Origin: Rhodanobacter thiooxydans
Lineage (GTDB): Bacteria; Pseudomonadota; Gammaproteobacteria; Xanthomonadales; Rhodanobacteraceae
DNA: 64,000 nucleotides
Assembly: GCF_030291135.1 (NCBI RefSeq)
Contig: NZ_CP127409.1
Location: forward strand, 2,666,001-2,730,000
Direction: 5' to 3'
A program made the translations under genes and the position numbers. Under the pieces are notes generated by a model. The model worked only from the letters and a program-made list of their open reading frames with translations. It made no database searches and was not told the origin of the DNA. This document shows positions 10,728 through 20,386 of this stretch, one piece after another (positions within the stretch are counted from its first letter, which is position 1; the number at the start of each line of letters is the position of its first letter).

Positions 10728-12758
10728 TCAACCCGGCAGCTTGAAGTGCGCCACCGAGCGCCGCAGGTCGCTCGCCAGCTGCGCCAGCGTACCGATCGAG
10801 TCGGCCGTCTGGCTCGCACCCTGCGAGGTCTGCGAAGTGATCTCCTGAATTGCGTTCATGGACACCGAGATATCGGTCGCCGCCGCGGACTGCTGACGCG
10901 CCGCGGTGGAGATGCTCTGAATCAGCGATGACAAATCGTGCGAGACGCGTTCGATGTCGCCCAGCGCGCTGCCGGCGTCCTCCGCCTTGCGTGCGCCGGC
11001 CACCACCTCGGCGGTGGTCTGCTCCATCGAGTTCACCGCTTCGTTGGTATCGGACTGAATCGTCTGCACCAGCGTCTCGATGCGCTTGGTCGCGCTGGTC
11101 GAGCGTTCGGCCAGTCGCTGCACTTCGTCCGCCACCACCGCGAAGCCCCGGCCCGCCTCGCCGGCCGAGGCCGCCTGAATCGCCGCGTTCAAGGCCAGGA
11201 TGTTGGTCTGCTCGGCAATGTCGTTGATCAGTTCCACGATCGAGCCGATCTCCTGCGAGGATTCGCCCAGGCGCTTGATGCGCTTGGAGGTTTCCTGGAT
11301 CTGGTCGCGGATGGAGTCCATGCCGGAGATCGTCTCGCGCACCACTTCGGCACCATGCGAGGCGATCTTCACCGAGCGCTCGGCCACGTCGGCCGACTCG
11401 GCGGAGTTCTTCGACACGTCGTCCATCGAGCTGGCGATCTGATTGATCGCCGAGGTCGCGGTGCTGATCTGCTGCGCCTGCTGCTCGGCCGCGTTGGCCA
11501 GGTGGCGGGCGGTGGTCTGGGTTTCCTGCGCCGAGGACGACACCTGCTCGGAAGTCTCGTTGATGGTGGTCACCAGGGATCGCAGCTCGTCGATGGCGTA
11601 GTTCACCGAGTCAGCGATCGCGCCGGTGATGTCCTCCGACACCGTGGTCTTCACAGTCAGGTCGCCTTCCGCGAGCGAGCCCATTTCGTCCAGCAGACGC
11701 ATGATCGCCTCCTGGTTGCGCTGGTTCAGCTCGGTACTCTGGGCGAACCGGCGGCGCTGGTCGCGCACCAGGGTGATGACCAGCAGCAGCGCGAACGCCA
11801 CCGCGGCGATCGCACCAAGCAGGCCCCACCACACGTTCGGGAACAGCCGGCGCAGCGGCAGTTTGCCGATCTGCTCGGACAGGTCGTTCGCACGCAGCAG
11901 CACGGTCTGCGAATCCAGCGAGGCCTGGTTGCCCGCGCGCTTCACGTCGGCGATGTTGCCGGCGGCGGCGACCAGCTTGGCCACCGGGTCGGCCAGCTGG
12001 GCCCAGCTGGCGTCCATCTCGGTAAGGATCTTGCGCGCATTGGCGTCATTGATCGGCTTCACGCCGCTGTCGGGGTTGCCCTCGATCAGGCCCTTCAGCA
12101 CGCTGCCGTACAACTGCGCGTCGCGGGACAGGCCGTCAGCCGCCGACTGGGCACTGTCGCCGCCCTGCAGCACTTCCTGCACGCGGCGGATGATGCGGTC
12201 GGCGGACAGCATCTGGCGGGACGTGCCCAGCATCTGCTCGGAACTGCCGTTGCGCTGCTGCAGGATGTTGACCACCTGCTCCATGCTCGAGTTGAGCAGC
12301 GGCATCTGCTGCGACAGGGTGCCGGCGCGCTGCCCGGAGTCGAGCACCACCGCCTTGTTGGAGAGGATCTTGCCGATATCGGCGTCGAGCTGCTTCCAGG
12401 AGGCATCCAGCGCGCTCACGGCACGGCCGGCGGGCGTGGCGTTGTTGTCCGAGTACGGCTGCATGCCGCCCTTGGGGTCGCCCTTGTTCAGCCGCTGCAC
12501 GGCGGAGTCGATCGCATTGCGAGTGGACTCGAGCTCCTTGAAGGAGTCGGTATTGCCGTCCGACGATTCCAGCGCGAACTTCGCCGTCTGCTGCGACAGC
12601 ACCTGGATCTGCGTGGTCAGCGCGATCGCCTGGCGGTCCTCGCCGTTCTTCTGGTTGAGCAGGAAGAAATCCAGCGCCGCGAAACCGATCGCAATCAGCA
12701 GCAGGACAATAAGTGCGGTGTAACCGCGTTCCCTGCTGACGCCCCCTGTAGTGCTCAT
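10728..12758 (-). CDS. pilJ: Type IV pilus methyl-accepting chemoreceptor
   Basis: PilJ is the inner-membrane chemoreceptor that feeds the Chp kinase. The 676-residue protein has an N-terminal membrane segment ([20 protein letters not shown]), a long periplasmic domain with two helical-bundle repeats, a second membrane segment near residue 310-330 ([20 protein letters not shown]) and a cytoplasmic signalling coiled coil. Its hairpin tip, [20 protein letters not shown] then [18 protein letters not shown], is the MCP hallmark. The ATG at 12758 is preferred over the in-frame GTG at 12764 because GAGGTG sits 4-5 bases before the ATG. It follows pilI at 138 bp. Confidence 0.94.
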   Translation of the reverse strand: MSTTGGVSRERGYTALIVLLLIAIGFAALDFFLLNQKNGEDRQAIALTTQIQVLSQQTAKFALESSDGNTDSFKELESTRNAIDSAVQRLNKGDPKGGMQPYSDNNATPAGRAVSALDASWKQLDADIGKILSNKAVVLDSGQRAGTLSQQMPLLNSSMEQVVNILQQRNGSSEQMLGTSRQMLSADRIIRRVQEVLQGGDSAQSAADGLSRDAQLYGSVLKGLIEGNPDSGVKPINDANARKILTEMDASWAQLADPVAKLVAAAGNIADVKRAGNQASLDSQTVLLRANDLSEQIGKLPLRRLFPNVWWGLLGAIAAVAFALLLVITLVRDQRRRFAQSTELNQRNQEAIMRLLDEMGSLAEGDLTVKTTVSEDITGAIADSVNYAIDELRSLVTTINETSEQVSSSAQETQTTARHLANAAEQQAQQISTATSAINQIASSMDDVSKNSAESADVAERSVKIASHGAEVVRETISGMDSIRDQIQETSKRIKRLGESSQEIGSIVELINDIAEQTNILALNAAIQAASAGEAGRGFAVVADEVQRLAERSTSATKRIETLVQTIQSDTNEAVNSMEQTTAEVVAGARKAEDAGSALGDIERVSHDLSSLIQSISTAARQQSAAATDISVSMNAIQEITSQTSQGASQTADSIGTLAQLASDLRRSVAHFKLPG

Positions 12759-12896
12759 GTTCACCTCATCCGTCTAACTGATTACGCTGATTACGCCGCC
12801 AGTCCCGCGCGGTGGGTACCGGCCAGGGAATGCTTGTCCCGAGTTTCCGGCCCACGCGGGCGCCGGCCCTTCATGTCACTGTGTCCCGCTCCGACG

Positions 12897-13436
12897 TCAG
12901 GCTGCGGCCTGCCGGAAATCCGGTGCGCGCACCAGCCGGTTCATGCTGAAAATGGCCAACTGCTGCTCGCCGACCCGGCTGTCCACGAAACGGGCCAGTC
13001 GCGGATCGTCTTCGCGCCCTGCCTCGCGTCGCTGCTCTTCGTCCACCGTGCGCTGGCCGAACACCTCATCGACCAGCAGCGCCACGTTGCCGCCACCCTG
13101 GCGCACCACCAGCAGGCGGGCACGCTCGGTGTGCTGCGTGCGCTCGCCGAACAGGAAGCGGCCGAAATCGATCACCGGCACCAGGTTGCCGCGCACATTG
13201 GCCACGCCAAGCAGCCACGACTGGGTGCCCGGCACCGGCGTCAGCACCGGTACCGCCAGCAATTCATTGATCTCGTCGATGCCGCTGACCAGCAGGCGCG
13301 AACCAACCCGGAAACCGATCCCGCGCCACAGGCCGGGTGCCTCCAGCTTGTTCTGCGTATCCGACGCATGCGCCAGCGACAGCCGCTCGTAGCGGGCCAG
13401 GATCTCGAACGGAGTGCGGTTGACGGACTGGTTCAT
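12897..13436 (-). CDS. pilI: CheW-like adaptor of the pilus chemosensory system
   Basis: PilI links PilJ to ChpA. The 179-residue protein is one CheW domain: WRGIGFRVGSRLLVSGIDEI, then the core VANVRGNLVPVIDFGRFLFG, and LLVDEVFGQR. MNQSVNRTPFEILARYERLS is the usual N-terminus; the start at 13436 overlaps the TGA of pilH as ATGA, so the two are translationally coupled. Sequence in the same frame upstream lies inside pilH and is ignored. Confidence 0.92.
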   Translation of the reverse strand: MNQSVNRTPFEILARYERLSLAHASDTQNKLEAPGLWRGIGFRVGSRLLVSGIDEINELLAVPVLTPVPGTQSWLLGVANVRGNLVPVIDFGRFLFGERTQHTERARLLVVRQGGGNVALLVDEVFGQRTVDEEQRREAGREDDPRLARFVDSRVGEQQLAIFSMNRLVRAPDFRQAAA

Positions 13437-13804
13437 TTCTCGCTCGGCAACAATTCGTTGATGCACGCCAGCAGCTCTTTTTCGTTCACCGGCTTGGTGA
13501 TGAACGCGCGGGCGCCCTGACGCAGCCCCCATACGCGGTCCGTCTCCATCGACTTGGTGGTGATCATCACGATCGGCACGTTCTGGGTCTTCGGGTCGCG
13601 CGTGAGCGTACGCGTGGCCTGGAAACCGTTCATGCCGGGCATGATCACGTCCATGATGACCAGGCCGGGCAGGTCGGCGCGCACGCGCTCAATGCCCTCC
13701 TCGGCCGTGCTGACGGCAACGACCTGGTGCCCGGCCCGTTCAAGCAGCGTGGTGAACACGCGCACGTCGGTCGGCGAGTCGTCGATGATAAGAATGGTGG
13801 CCAC
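13433..13804 (-). CDS. pilH: Twitching motility response regulator
   Basis: A stand-alone 123-residue CheY-like receiver. The acidic pocket (LIIDDSPTD), phospho-Asp (VIMDVIMPGMNG), switch Thr (IVMITTKSM) and Lys (FITKPVNEKEL) are all present. PilH is one of two CheY-type outputs of the Chp system and is linked to pilus retraction in Pseudomonas. It lies 22 bp after pilG and overlaps pilI by 4 bp. It is told from PilG by MATILIIDDSPTDVRVFTTL and by operon position. Confidence 0.93.
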   Translation of the reverse strand: MATILIIDDSPTDVRVFTTLLERAGHQVVAVSTAEEGIERVRADLPGLVIMDVIMPGMNGFQATRTLTRDPKTQNVPIVMITTKSMETDRVWGLRQGARAFITKPVNEKELLACINELLPSEK

Positions 13805-13826
13805 AGGTCCCCCTCAGAATCTGCAG

Positions 13827-14237
13827 TCAGTGGCTCGATACCGGACTGACATGGCGATGGATGGCACCAAGCAGCTCGTCCCGCGTGAATGGCTTGGTCA
13901 GATACTGCTCGGCACCCACGATGCGGCCACGCGCCTTGTCGAACAGGCCGTCCTTGGAGGACAGCATGATCACCGGCGTGGCGCGGAACTGCGGATTGTT
14001 CTTGATCAGCGCGCAGGTCTGATAGCCATCCAGCCGCGGCATCATGATGTCGACGAAGATGATCGCAGGCTTCTGGTCGGAGATCTTGGCGAGTGCCTCG
14101 AAGCCGTCGACGGCGGTCAGCACCTCGCACCCCTCTTTTTTCAGCAAGGTTTCCGCCGTGCGGCGGATGGTCTTCGAGTCGTCGATCACCATGACCTTGA
14201 GACCAGCCAAGTCATTAGCACTCATGTTCAAATTCAC
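13827..14237 (-). CDS. pilG: Twitching motility response regulator
   Basis: A CheY-like receiver of the Chp system, linked to pilus extension. LKVMVIDDSKTIRRTAETLL and FVDIMMPRLDGYQTCALIKN are nearly identical to Pseudomonas PilG; the switch and Lys segments are PVIMLSSKDGLFDKARGRIV and YLTKPFTRDEL. Two starts are possible: GTG at 14237 (136 aa), 3-5 bases after an AGGGGGAG ribosome-binding site, or ATG at 14225 (132 aa), 15 bases after it. Spacing favours the GTG; homologue length favours the ATG. First gene of the leftward operon. Confidence 0.93.
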   Translation of the reverse strand: MNLNMSANDLAGLKVMVIDDSKTIRRTAETLLKKEGCEVLTAVDGFEALAKISDQKPAIIFVDIMMPRLDGYQTCALIKNNPQFRATPVIMLSSKDGLFDKARGRIVGAEQYLTKPFTRDELLGAIHRHVSPVSSH

Positions 14238-14602
14238 TTACTCCCCCTGCGGCCCGCCCCGAGCTCAGGATAGCCATCAAGACATGCAACAGCCATGCCG
14301 GATGGCGTGCATGCAAAAAATATCGAAAAAACCAGCTGCAACCGCTCTTAAAGACGGTGAATCCAATAGCTTTGCTGTTTACTGCCTGCCCGCCGAGACT
14401 GTCAAGCAATAATCACCACGCCACCTGCCGGTCGTACCGGGTGACCCATATTGGCACCATCTGGCCACTGACGACAGCGCAGGTGTGCCGGCTTTGTCGC
14501 AATTCGACAGCCCCGGCGACCGGCGCCTTAGTATATCGGCCTGACATAGCCGCCTTGCGACGCCCACCCGCCCTGCGGGCCAACCACTCACGGAGAACCA
14601 CG
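14238..14602. other. 365-bp divergent intergenic region pilG/gshB
   Basis: Holds the pilG promoter on the minus strand, with an A/T-rich leader (aaaaaatatcgaaaaaacc near 14312). Toward gshB there is only a -10-like TAGTAT at 14529-14534. The nearest -35-like TTCGAC (14503-14508) sits 20 bases away, too far for a confident call. No open frame here looks like protein. Confidence 0.6.
14376..14405 (-). promoter_or_regulatory. Predicted sigma-70 promoter of the pilG-to-chpC operon
   Basis: On the minus strand a perfect -35 TTGACA (14400-14405) is followed after 18 bases by TAAACA (14376-14381). Transcription would start near 14369 and leave a leader of about 130-140 nt before pilG. No other good promoter was seen in the gap. 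Confidence 0.5.
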
Positions 14603-15580
14603 ATGACCCTTTCGGTCGGCGTGCTGATGGACCCCATCGGCGCGATCAAGATAGCCAAGGACACCAGTTTCGCGATGCTGCTGGAGGCCCGGCGCCGTGG
14701 CCACTCGCTGCACTACTTCGAGCAGGGCGACCTGGCGCTGCGCGATGGCGAGCCGTGGGCGCGGATCGCCCCGCTCGACGTGCGCGAGGACCCGCAGCGC
14801 TGGTACACGCTGGGCCCGGCGTCATGGCGCGACCTGCGCGAACTGGACGTGGTGCTGATGCGCAAGGACCCACCGGTCGACGCCCAGTTCATCTACGACA
14901 CGATGGTGCTGGAAGCGGCCCAGCGCGGCGGCGTGGCGGTGGTCAACGACCCACGCTCGCTGCGCGACTGCAACGAGAAGCTATTCGCACTGCAATTCCC
15001 GCAATGCATCGCACCGACCCTGGTCTCGCGCGACGCGGGCGAACTGCGCCGGTTCACCGCCGAACATGGCGAAGTGGTGCTGAAGCCGCTGGACGGCATG
15101 GGCGGGCGCGGCATCTTCCGCGCCCGCACCGGTGACGGCAACCTCAACTCGATGCTGGAGACCCTGCTTGGCGGCGGCCCCCACGGCGAAGGGCGGCAGT
15201 TCACCATCGCGCAGAAATTCATTCCCGCGATCAGTGCCGGCGACAAGCGCATCCTGGTGATCGATGGCGAACCGGTGCCGTACGCGCTGGCGCGCATCCC
15301 GCAGGGCGACGAATTCCGCGGCAACCTGGCCGCCGGCGGTCGCGGCGTCGGCGTGCCGCTGTCCGAGCGCGACCGCTGGATCGTGAACCAGGTGGCACCC
15401 GAGCTGCGCCGGCGCGGCCTGCTGTTCGTCGGACTGGACGTGATCGGCGACTACCTGACCGAGATCAACGTCACATCCCCGACCTGCGTGCGTGAACTGG
15501 ACGCCCAGTTCGGGCTTAACATTGCCGGCCAGCTGTTCGACGTCATCGAGCAGCACGTCACCGGAAACCGCCGAGCGTGA
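14603..15580 (+). CDS. gshB: Glutathione synthetase
   Basis: GshB joins glycine to gamma-glutamylcysteine using ATP, the second step of glutathione synthesis. The 325-residue length fits the bacterial family (about 316). MTLSVGVLMDPIGAIKIAKD is the canonical N-terminus; ATP-grasp parts are visible as VVLKPLDGMGGRGIFRA, FIPAISAGDKRILVIDGEPV and the metal-binding FVGLDVIGDYLTEINVTSPT. The ATG at 14603 follows GGAGAACCACG. An upstream in-frame ATG at 14357 is not used because the sequence between is non-protein-like. It overlaps the next gene by GTGA. Confidence 0.95.
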   Translation: MTLSVGVLMDPIGAIKIAKDTSFAMLLEARRRGHSLHYFEQGDLALRDGEPWARIAPLDVREDPQRWYTLGPASWRDLRELDVVLMRKDPPVDAQFIYDTMVLEAAQRGGVAVVNDPRSLRDCNEKLFALQFPQCIAPTLVSRDAGELRRFTAEHGEVVLKPLDGMGGRGIFRARTGDGNLNSMLETLLGGGPHGEGRQFTIAQKFIPAISAGDKRILVIDGEPVPYALARIPQGDEFRGNLAAGGRGVGVPLSERDRWIVNQVAPELRRRGLLFVGLDVIGDYLTEINVTSPTCVRELDAQFGLNIAGQLFDVIEQHVTGNRRA

Positions 15581-16446
15581 GCGCCACTGCAACCGTCAAC
15601 TCCCCACCCGATCCGATCGGCGCCACCCTGCTGTTCTCGCTGCTGCTGCACGGCGTGCTGCTGCTGGGCATCACCTTCCACTTCGTGAAACCCACGCCCA
15701 GCCTGCCCACGCTGGACGTGACCCTGGTCAACGTGGCCAACCAGCAGGCGCCGGACAAGGCGGACTTCCTGGCCCAGGCGAACAACACCGGCGGTGGCCG
15801 CAGCGACCGCGCCGCGCGGCCGTCGGAGCTGTTCTCCGGTGCGATCCCGAAACCCGACCCCGGCATCGCGGCGCAACCGGTCGAGGCCACCACGCCGCAA
15901 CCGCGCGAGGCCACCCCGACCCGCATGGTCACCACCAGCGGCGCCACCGACTTCCGCGTGACCAGCGACACCGCGCAGACCGCGGTCGACCCGCAGGAAT
16001 CGACCCCGACCGCCGCCGAGCTGAAGCGCCAGCAGGCGATCGCCCAGCTGGCCGCCGAATTGCGCAAGAAGAAGGTGGACTACGCCAAGCGGCCGAAGGT
16101 GAAGTACCTCACCGCCAGCACGCGGGAATACGCCTACGCCGCCTACATGCGCGGCTGGTCCGACCGGGTCGAGCGGGTCGGCAACCTCAACTACCCGGAG
16201 GAAGCGCGCAGCCGCGGCCTGCACGGCGACGTGCTGCTCACGGTGGTGCTCAACCTCGACGGCAGCATCAAGAGCATCGAGGTGATCCAGAGCTCCGGCC
16301 AGAAGGTGCTGGACGCCGCTGCCGAGCGCATCGTGCGCCTGGCCGCGCCGTTCCCGCCGGCGCCCCGGAGCGCGGAGCGCATCGACGAACTCAACATCAC
16401 CCGCACCTGGCGCTTCCAGCCGGACAACGTGCTGCAGACCCGCTGA
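15577..16446 (+). CDS. TonB-family energy transducer
   Basis: A 289-residue protein with a short cytoplasmic N-terminus, one membrane anchor (IGATLLFSLLLHGVLLLGIT), a Pro/Thr-rich periplasmic linker and a C-terminal TonB domain (NYPEEARSRGLHGDVLLTVV, GSIKSIEVIQSSGQKVLDAA, RTWRFQPDN). TonB proteins carry proton-motive energy from ExbBD to outer-membrane receptors. The GTG start at 15577 overlaps the gshB stop (GTGA). No exbB/exbD is present in the window, so it may be an accessory TonB; that is inference. The receptor at 62169 is a possible type of client. Confidence 0.85.
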   Translation: MSATATVNSPPDPIGATLLFSLLLHGVLLLGITFHFVKPTPSLPTLDVTLVNVANQQAPDKADFLAQANNTGGGRSDRAARPSELFSGAIPKPDPGIAAQPVEATTPQPREATPTRMVTTSGATDFRVTSDTAQTAVDPQESTPTAAELKRQQAIAQLAAELRKKKVDYAKRPKVKYLTASTREYAYAAYMRGWSDRVERVGNLNYPEEARSRGLHGDVLLTVVLNLDGSIKSIEVIQSSGQKVLDAAAERIVRLAAPFPPAPRSAERIDELNITRTWRFQPDNVLQTR

Positions 16447-16498
16447 ACGGGAACGCCGACTTTCTGCGCACGGCGCGCGCTGCGCTTACAATGCGCCC

Positions 16499-17068
16499 AT
16501 GACCGCCGTGCAGCCCTCGACCCTCACCGGGCATTTCCTGATCGCCATGCCGAACCTGGCCGATCCGCCGTTCTCGCGCGGCGTGGCGCTGCTGTGCCAG
16601 CACGACGAGGACGGCGCGGTCGGCCTGCTGGTGAACCAGCTGTCCGAATACCGCCTGGGCGACGTGCTGGCGCAGATGAAACTGGAATGCATGGACAGCG
16701 AACTGGCCGATGCGCCGGTGCTGATCGGCGGCCCGGTACAGCAGGAGCGCGGCTTCGTGCTGCATCGCGAGCCCGGCGACTGGGACTCCAGTTACCGCAT
16801 CAACACCGAATGGTCGGTCACCACCTCGCGCGACATCCTGGTCGCGATGGCCGCCGGCGAAGGCCCGCGCCAGGCGATCATGGTGCTCGGCTACGCCGGC
16901 TGGGACGCCGGCCAGCTGGAACAGGAACTGATGGCGAACGCGTGGCTCACCGCCGAGGCCTGCGGCCGGGTGGTGTTCGACACTCCGCTGGAGGAACGCT
17001 GGAGTGCCGCTGCCGGACTGGTCGGGGTCGACCCGCGCCAGTTGTCCGGCTACGCGGGTCACGCATGA
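16499..17068 (+). CDS. algH: YqgE/AlgH family protein
   Basis: A 189-residue cytosolic protein of the UPF0301 family. Hallmarks are LTGHFLIAMPNLADPPFSRG, AVGLLVNQLS, VLIGGPVQQERGFVLH and MVLGYAGWDAGQLEQEL. The biochemical role is unknown; the name AlgH comes from effects on alginate in Pseudomonas. Its stop overlaps the ruvX start (ATGA), the usual algH-ruvX(yqgF) pairing, followed by pyrB as in Pseudomonas. Confidence 0.93.
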   Translation: MTAVQPSTLTGHFLIAMPNLADPPFSRGVALLCQHDEDGAVGLLVNQLSEYRLGDVLAQMKLECMDSELADAPVLIGGPVQQERGFVLHREPGDWDSSYRINTEWSVTTSRDILVAMAAGEGPRQAIMVLGYAGWDAGQLEQELMANAWLTAEACGRVVFDTPLEERWSAAAGLVGVDPRQLSGYAGHA

Positions 17069-17517
17069 GCTGTGTGTTCGGCTTCGACGTCGGCAGCCGG
17101 CTCACCGGCGTGGCGATCGGCAATACCTTCACCGCCAGCGCGCGCGCGCTGGCCACGCTGCCAGTACGCGGCGACGGCAATCCGGACTGGCCACGCCTCG
17201 ACACGCTGCGCCAGGCATGGCAGCCCGGCACCCTGGTGGTCGGCCTGCCGCTGACCCTGGACGGTGCCGAGCAGCCCGCCAGCCGCCGCGCCCGCCAGTT
17301 CGCCGCCCAGTTGCAGCAGCGCTATGGCCTGCCGGTGGTGCTGGTCGATGAGCGGCACAGCTCGCAGGAAGCCGCACAGCGGTTCGCCGCCGCCCGCGCG
17401 GTGGGGCTCAAGCGCCGCCGCGATGCCGCCGACATCGACGCCGAAGCGGCGGCGGTCATCCTCGAGCGCTGGCTCGCCGGCGCCGACGCGCCAGCGGCCG
17501 ACACGCCCGGCCACTGA
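17065..17517 (+). CDS. ruvX: RuvX/YqgF family RNase H-fold nuclease
   Basis: A 150-residue RNase H-like protein, called a putative pre-16S rRNA nuclease or Holliday-junction resolvase. Acidic active-site positions are visible in FGFDVGSRLTGVAIGNT, LVDERHSSQEA and ADIDAEAAAVIL. The ATG at 17065 overlaps the algH stop; MSCVFGFDVG is the expected N-terminus. It is followed 36 bp later by pyrB. Whether its main substrate is rRNA or DNA is debated for the family. Confidence 0.93.
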   Translation: MSCVFGFDVGSRLTGVAIGNTFTASARALATLPVRGDGNPDWPRLDTLRQAWQPGTLVVGLPLTLDGAEQPASRRARQFAAQLQQRYGLPVVLVDERHSSQEAAQRFAAARAVGLKRRRDAADIDAEAAAVILERWLAGADAPAADTPGH

Positions 17518-17553
17518 ACAGACCCTCCCCTTTCCACCTCCAGACCCGCCGCC

Positions 17554-18480
17554 ATGAGCCCTCGCCTGCGCCACCTGACCTCCCTGGAAAACCTGCCGCG
17601 CGAGACGATCGAGCGCCTGCTCGATCGCGCCGAGTCGCTGCGCGACGCCTGCGCGCACGGCACCCGCAAGCTCGACGTGCTGGCCGGGCGCACCGTACTG
17701 AACCTGTTCTTCGAGCCGTCCACGCGCACCCGCACCTCGTTCGAGCTGGCCGCGCGGCGTCTTGGCGCCGACGTGATCAACTTCGACATCGGGCTGTCCT
17801 CCACCAGCAAGGGCGAGGAACTGTTCGACACCCTGCACACGCTGGAGGCGATGCACCTGGACGCGATCATCGTGCGCCACAAGCTTTCGGGCACGCCGGA
17901 CGAACTGGTGCGCCACGCGATGAGCGGGGTCTCGGTGATCAACGCCGGCGACGGCAACCACGCGCACCCCACCCAGGGCCTGCTGGACGCGTTGACGATC
18001 CGCCAGCACCGGCCAGACTTCGAGAACCTCAAGGTGCTCATCTGCGGCGACATCAGGCACTCGCGGGTGGCCCGCTCGGACATCAACGCGTTCACCACGC
18101 TTGGGGTGAAGGACATCCGCCTGTGCGGACCGGCCGAACTGATGCCGCCGGCGGAGGAGATGCCGCAGTGCCGCCGCCACGACAACTTCGACCAGGCCAT
18201 CGACGGCGTCGACGCAGTGATCATGCTGCGCCTGCAGAAGGAGCGCATGGCCAGCATCGAGCTGCCGGACGAAGCGGCGTACTTCGCCCATTACGGACTG
18301 GACCGGCGACGTCTGGCGCTGGCTGCCCCGGGCTGCCTGGTAATGCACCCCGGCCCGATCAACCGCGGCATCGAGATTGCCTCGGAGGTGGCCGACGGCG
18401 CCCAGTCGCGCATCCTCGAACAGGTCGGCAACGGCGTGTTCGTGCGCATGGCCGTGCTCAACGAAGTGCTGGCCCGCTGA
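17554..18480 (+). CDS. pyrB: Aspartate carbamoyltransferase catalytic subunit
   Basis: PyrB condenses carbamoyl phosphate with aspartate, the committed step of pyrimidine synthesis. The 308-residue length is normal. The carbamoyl-phosphate loop NLFFEPSTRTRTSFELAARR, SSTSKGEELFDT, HAHPTQGLLDALTI and the aspartate-binding VMHPGPINRGIEI are all seen. No pyrI or pyrC-like gene follows; the next gene is an unrelated lipoprotein. No pyrimidine attenuator is evident in the 36-bp upstream gap. Confidence 0.96.
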   Translation: MSPRLRHLTSLENLPRETIERLLDRAESLRDACAHGTRKLDVLAGRTVLNLFFEPSTRTRTSFELAARRLGADVINFDIGLSSTSKGEELFDTLHTLEAMHLDAIIVRHKLSGTPDELVRHAMSGVSVINAGDGNHAHPTQGLLDALTIRQHRPDFENLKVLICGDIRHSRVARSDINAFTTLGVKDIRLCGPAELMPPAEEMPQCRRHDNFDQAIDGVDAVIMLRLQKERMASIELPDEAAYFAHYGLDRRRLALAAPGCLVMHPGPINRGIEIASEVADGAQSRILEQVGNGVFVRMAVLNEVLAR

Positions 18481-18569
18481 GCCCCCTCCACGCCCGCCAC
18501 CGGCCACGGCAGCGCCCCGGGGCAGCGGGCATAATGACCGGCGCACCATTCACCACACTGGGGATCAAC

Positions 18570-20354
18570 ATGCGATCGACGACGCGATACATCGCGCTGG
18601 GTTTCGCCGGCGTCATGCTGGCGGCCTGCGGGCACAAGGACAAGGATGCACCCCTGGCTTTCGTGCCGGCGGATACGCCGTACGTGGTGGCCAACCTCGA
18701 CATCATGGACGACGCTACCCGCGCGGCCCTGCTCGCCCAGGCGGACGCGCAACTGCCGTCCCAACTGGCCCAGCTCGATGCCACCGCCGAACGGCTGACC
18801 AGGAAAGATCCCGACGGCGCCCGCCTGCTGCGTGCACTGCGCGCCGAGTTCGACGGCAAGACGATCGAGGCTTTCGCCCGCGGCGCCGGCCTGAACCTCA
18901 AGGGCTACTCCGCGTTCTATGGCCTGGGCCTGGCACCGGTGCTGCGCGTCGAGCTGAGCGACCCGGGCGCCTTCGAGGGCTTCGTCGGCCGGCTGGAAAC
19001 CGCCTACGGCAAGAAGCTCGATGTCGCCAGCGTGGACAAGCTGGGTTATCGCAAGTACGCGTTCCCTGCCTCCGGCACCGAGGTAGTGCTGGCCACAGTC
19101 GGCAAGCAGGCCGTGGCCGCATTGCTGCCGGCCGATGCCTCGCCGGCGCTGCTGCGCCAGGCGCTGGGTCTGGAGCGGCCGCAGAAGAGCCTGCAGGACG
19201 ATGGCCGTCTCGCCGCGCTGGCCAAGGCCAAGGGCTACCGGAAGTGGCTGGTCGGCGAGCTGGACTTGACCCGTGCGCTGCCGCTGGCGGTCAGCGGCAA
19301 GGACCCGCTGGTCGGCGCGATCCAGAAGGCCCACGCCGAGGCCATCGCGGCGAAGACCGGCGAGCCGGTCGCTACCCAGCTGCAAACCGCACCCAGCTGC
19401 AGTACCGATGCTGCCCGCATCGCCGCGCGCGTTCCGGCGGTGAGCTTCGGCTACACCCGACTGGACGCGAAACACCAGGACGTGCGTTTCGACGTGGCGC
19501 TGGCCGACGACATCAGCAAGGCGTTCGCCGGGCTCAAGGTCGAACTGCCCGGCCTGGGCAGCGCCGGCACCGCGCCGTTCGACCTGAGCCTGGCGCTGCC
19601 GGTCGGCAGCCTGCGCACATTCTGGTTGGCCCAGGCCGACGCAGTGGCCGCCAAACCGTTCAGCTGCCCCTCGCTGACCGACCTCAATGACGGCTTCGCC
19701 AAGCTCGGCCCGACCATGCAGAAGGCGGCGATCCCGCCGTTCGGCGACATGCTCGGCCTGCGCATCGCGCTGGATTCACTGGTGCCGGGCAAGGACGCCG
19801 GCCTGCCCACGTTCACCGGGCGCCTGGTGCTCGGCACCAGCAATCCCGAGGGCCTGCTCGCGATGGGCCAGATGATGGTGCCTGCGCTGGCCCAGCTGAA
19901 GCCCACCCACGACGGCAAGCCGTTGCCGCTGCCGAAGGACATGGCCGGCATGCTGGGACAACCGGCGTGGGTGGCCATGGGCGAGAAGGTGCTCGCCCTC
20001 GGCATCGGTGCCGGCGAAGACGCACGCCTGGGCGACACCCTGAAGGACCCGGTCGGCGACGCCGGACAGATGGGCCGCATGCACATCAGCGGCGCGATGT
20101 ACCTGAGCTGGCTGCAGTTGATGGAACAGAAGATCGACAGCGTGGCCGCTGCCACGGCGGCGATCGGCAAGAGCGACGAGCCCTCGATCGACGACAGCAG
20201 CGACGAGGCCGCCGATGCCGCCGCCGAGCTGGCCCGTTCCAAGGCCCAGTTCGCCACGATGAAGTCCCAGGCCGAACGCATCGACAGCATCGACGCCGAA
20301 ATGCACGTGGACAACGATGGCATGGTGATCACCAGCCAGACCGCGCTGAAGTAG
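18570..20354 (+). CDS. Large conserved-type lipoprotein of unknown function
   Basis: A 594-residue protein with a lipoprotein signal (YIALGFAGVMLAACGHKDKD, lipobox LAAC) and a long soluble domain. It begins LAFVPADTPYVVANLD, a pattern seen in DUF3352-like proteins, but I cannot confirm the family. The sequence is rich in Ala, Lys and Asp without enzyme motifs. Two cysteines lie mid-protein (APSCSTDAAR, PFSCPSLTDL). The C-terminal 70 residues are acidic and helical. The ATG at 18570 was chosen for the signal peptide and the GGGGATCAAC before it; longer frames run back into pyrB. It probably sits at the outer membrane or inner-membrane periplasmic face. Function unknown. Confidence 0.8.
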   Translation: MRSTTRYIALGFAGVMLAACGHKDKDAPLAFVPADTPYVVANLDIMDDATRAALLAQADAQLPSQLAQLDATAERLTRKDPDGARLLRALRAEFDGKTIEAFARGAGLNLKGYSAFYGLGLAPVLRVELSDPGAFEGFVGRLETAYGKKLDVASVDKLGYRKYAFPASGTEVVLATVGKQAVAALLPADASPALLRQALGLERPQKSLQDDGRLAALAKAKGYRKWLVGELDLTRALPLAVSGKDPLVGAIQKAHAEAIAAKTGEPVATQLQTAPSCSTDAARIAARVPAVSFGYTRLDAKHQDVRFDVALADDISKAFAGLKVELPGLGSAGTAPFDLSLALPVGSLRTFWLAQADAVAAKPFSCPSLTDLNDGFAKLGPTMQKAAIPPFGDMLGLRIALDSLVPGKDAGLPTFTGRLVLGTSNPEGLLAMGQMMVPALAQLKPTHDGKPLPLPKDMAGMLGQPAWVAMGEKVLALGIGAGEDARLGDTLKDPVGDAGQMGRMHISGAMYLSWLQLMEQKIDSVAAATAAIGKSDEPSIDDSSDEAADAAAELARSKAQFATMKSQAERIDSIDAEMHVDNDGMVITSQTALK

Positions 20355-20386
20355 GCCGCGGCGGTTGCAGCAGGCGACACGTGTGC

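Noticed and set aside
4484-10744. A 2086-codon open frame on the plus strand opposite chpA
   Set aside because: Antisense shadow of a high-G+C gene. Its translation is rich in Arg, His, Gln and Ala without domains, while the minus-strand frame encodes a full CheA homologue.
14494-14534. gshB promoter from TTGTCG or TTCGAC with TAGTAT
   Set aside because: Spacers of 29 and 20 bases are outside the normal range, so only the -10-like part is noted.
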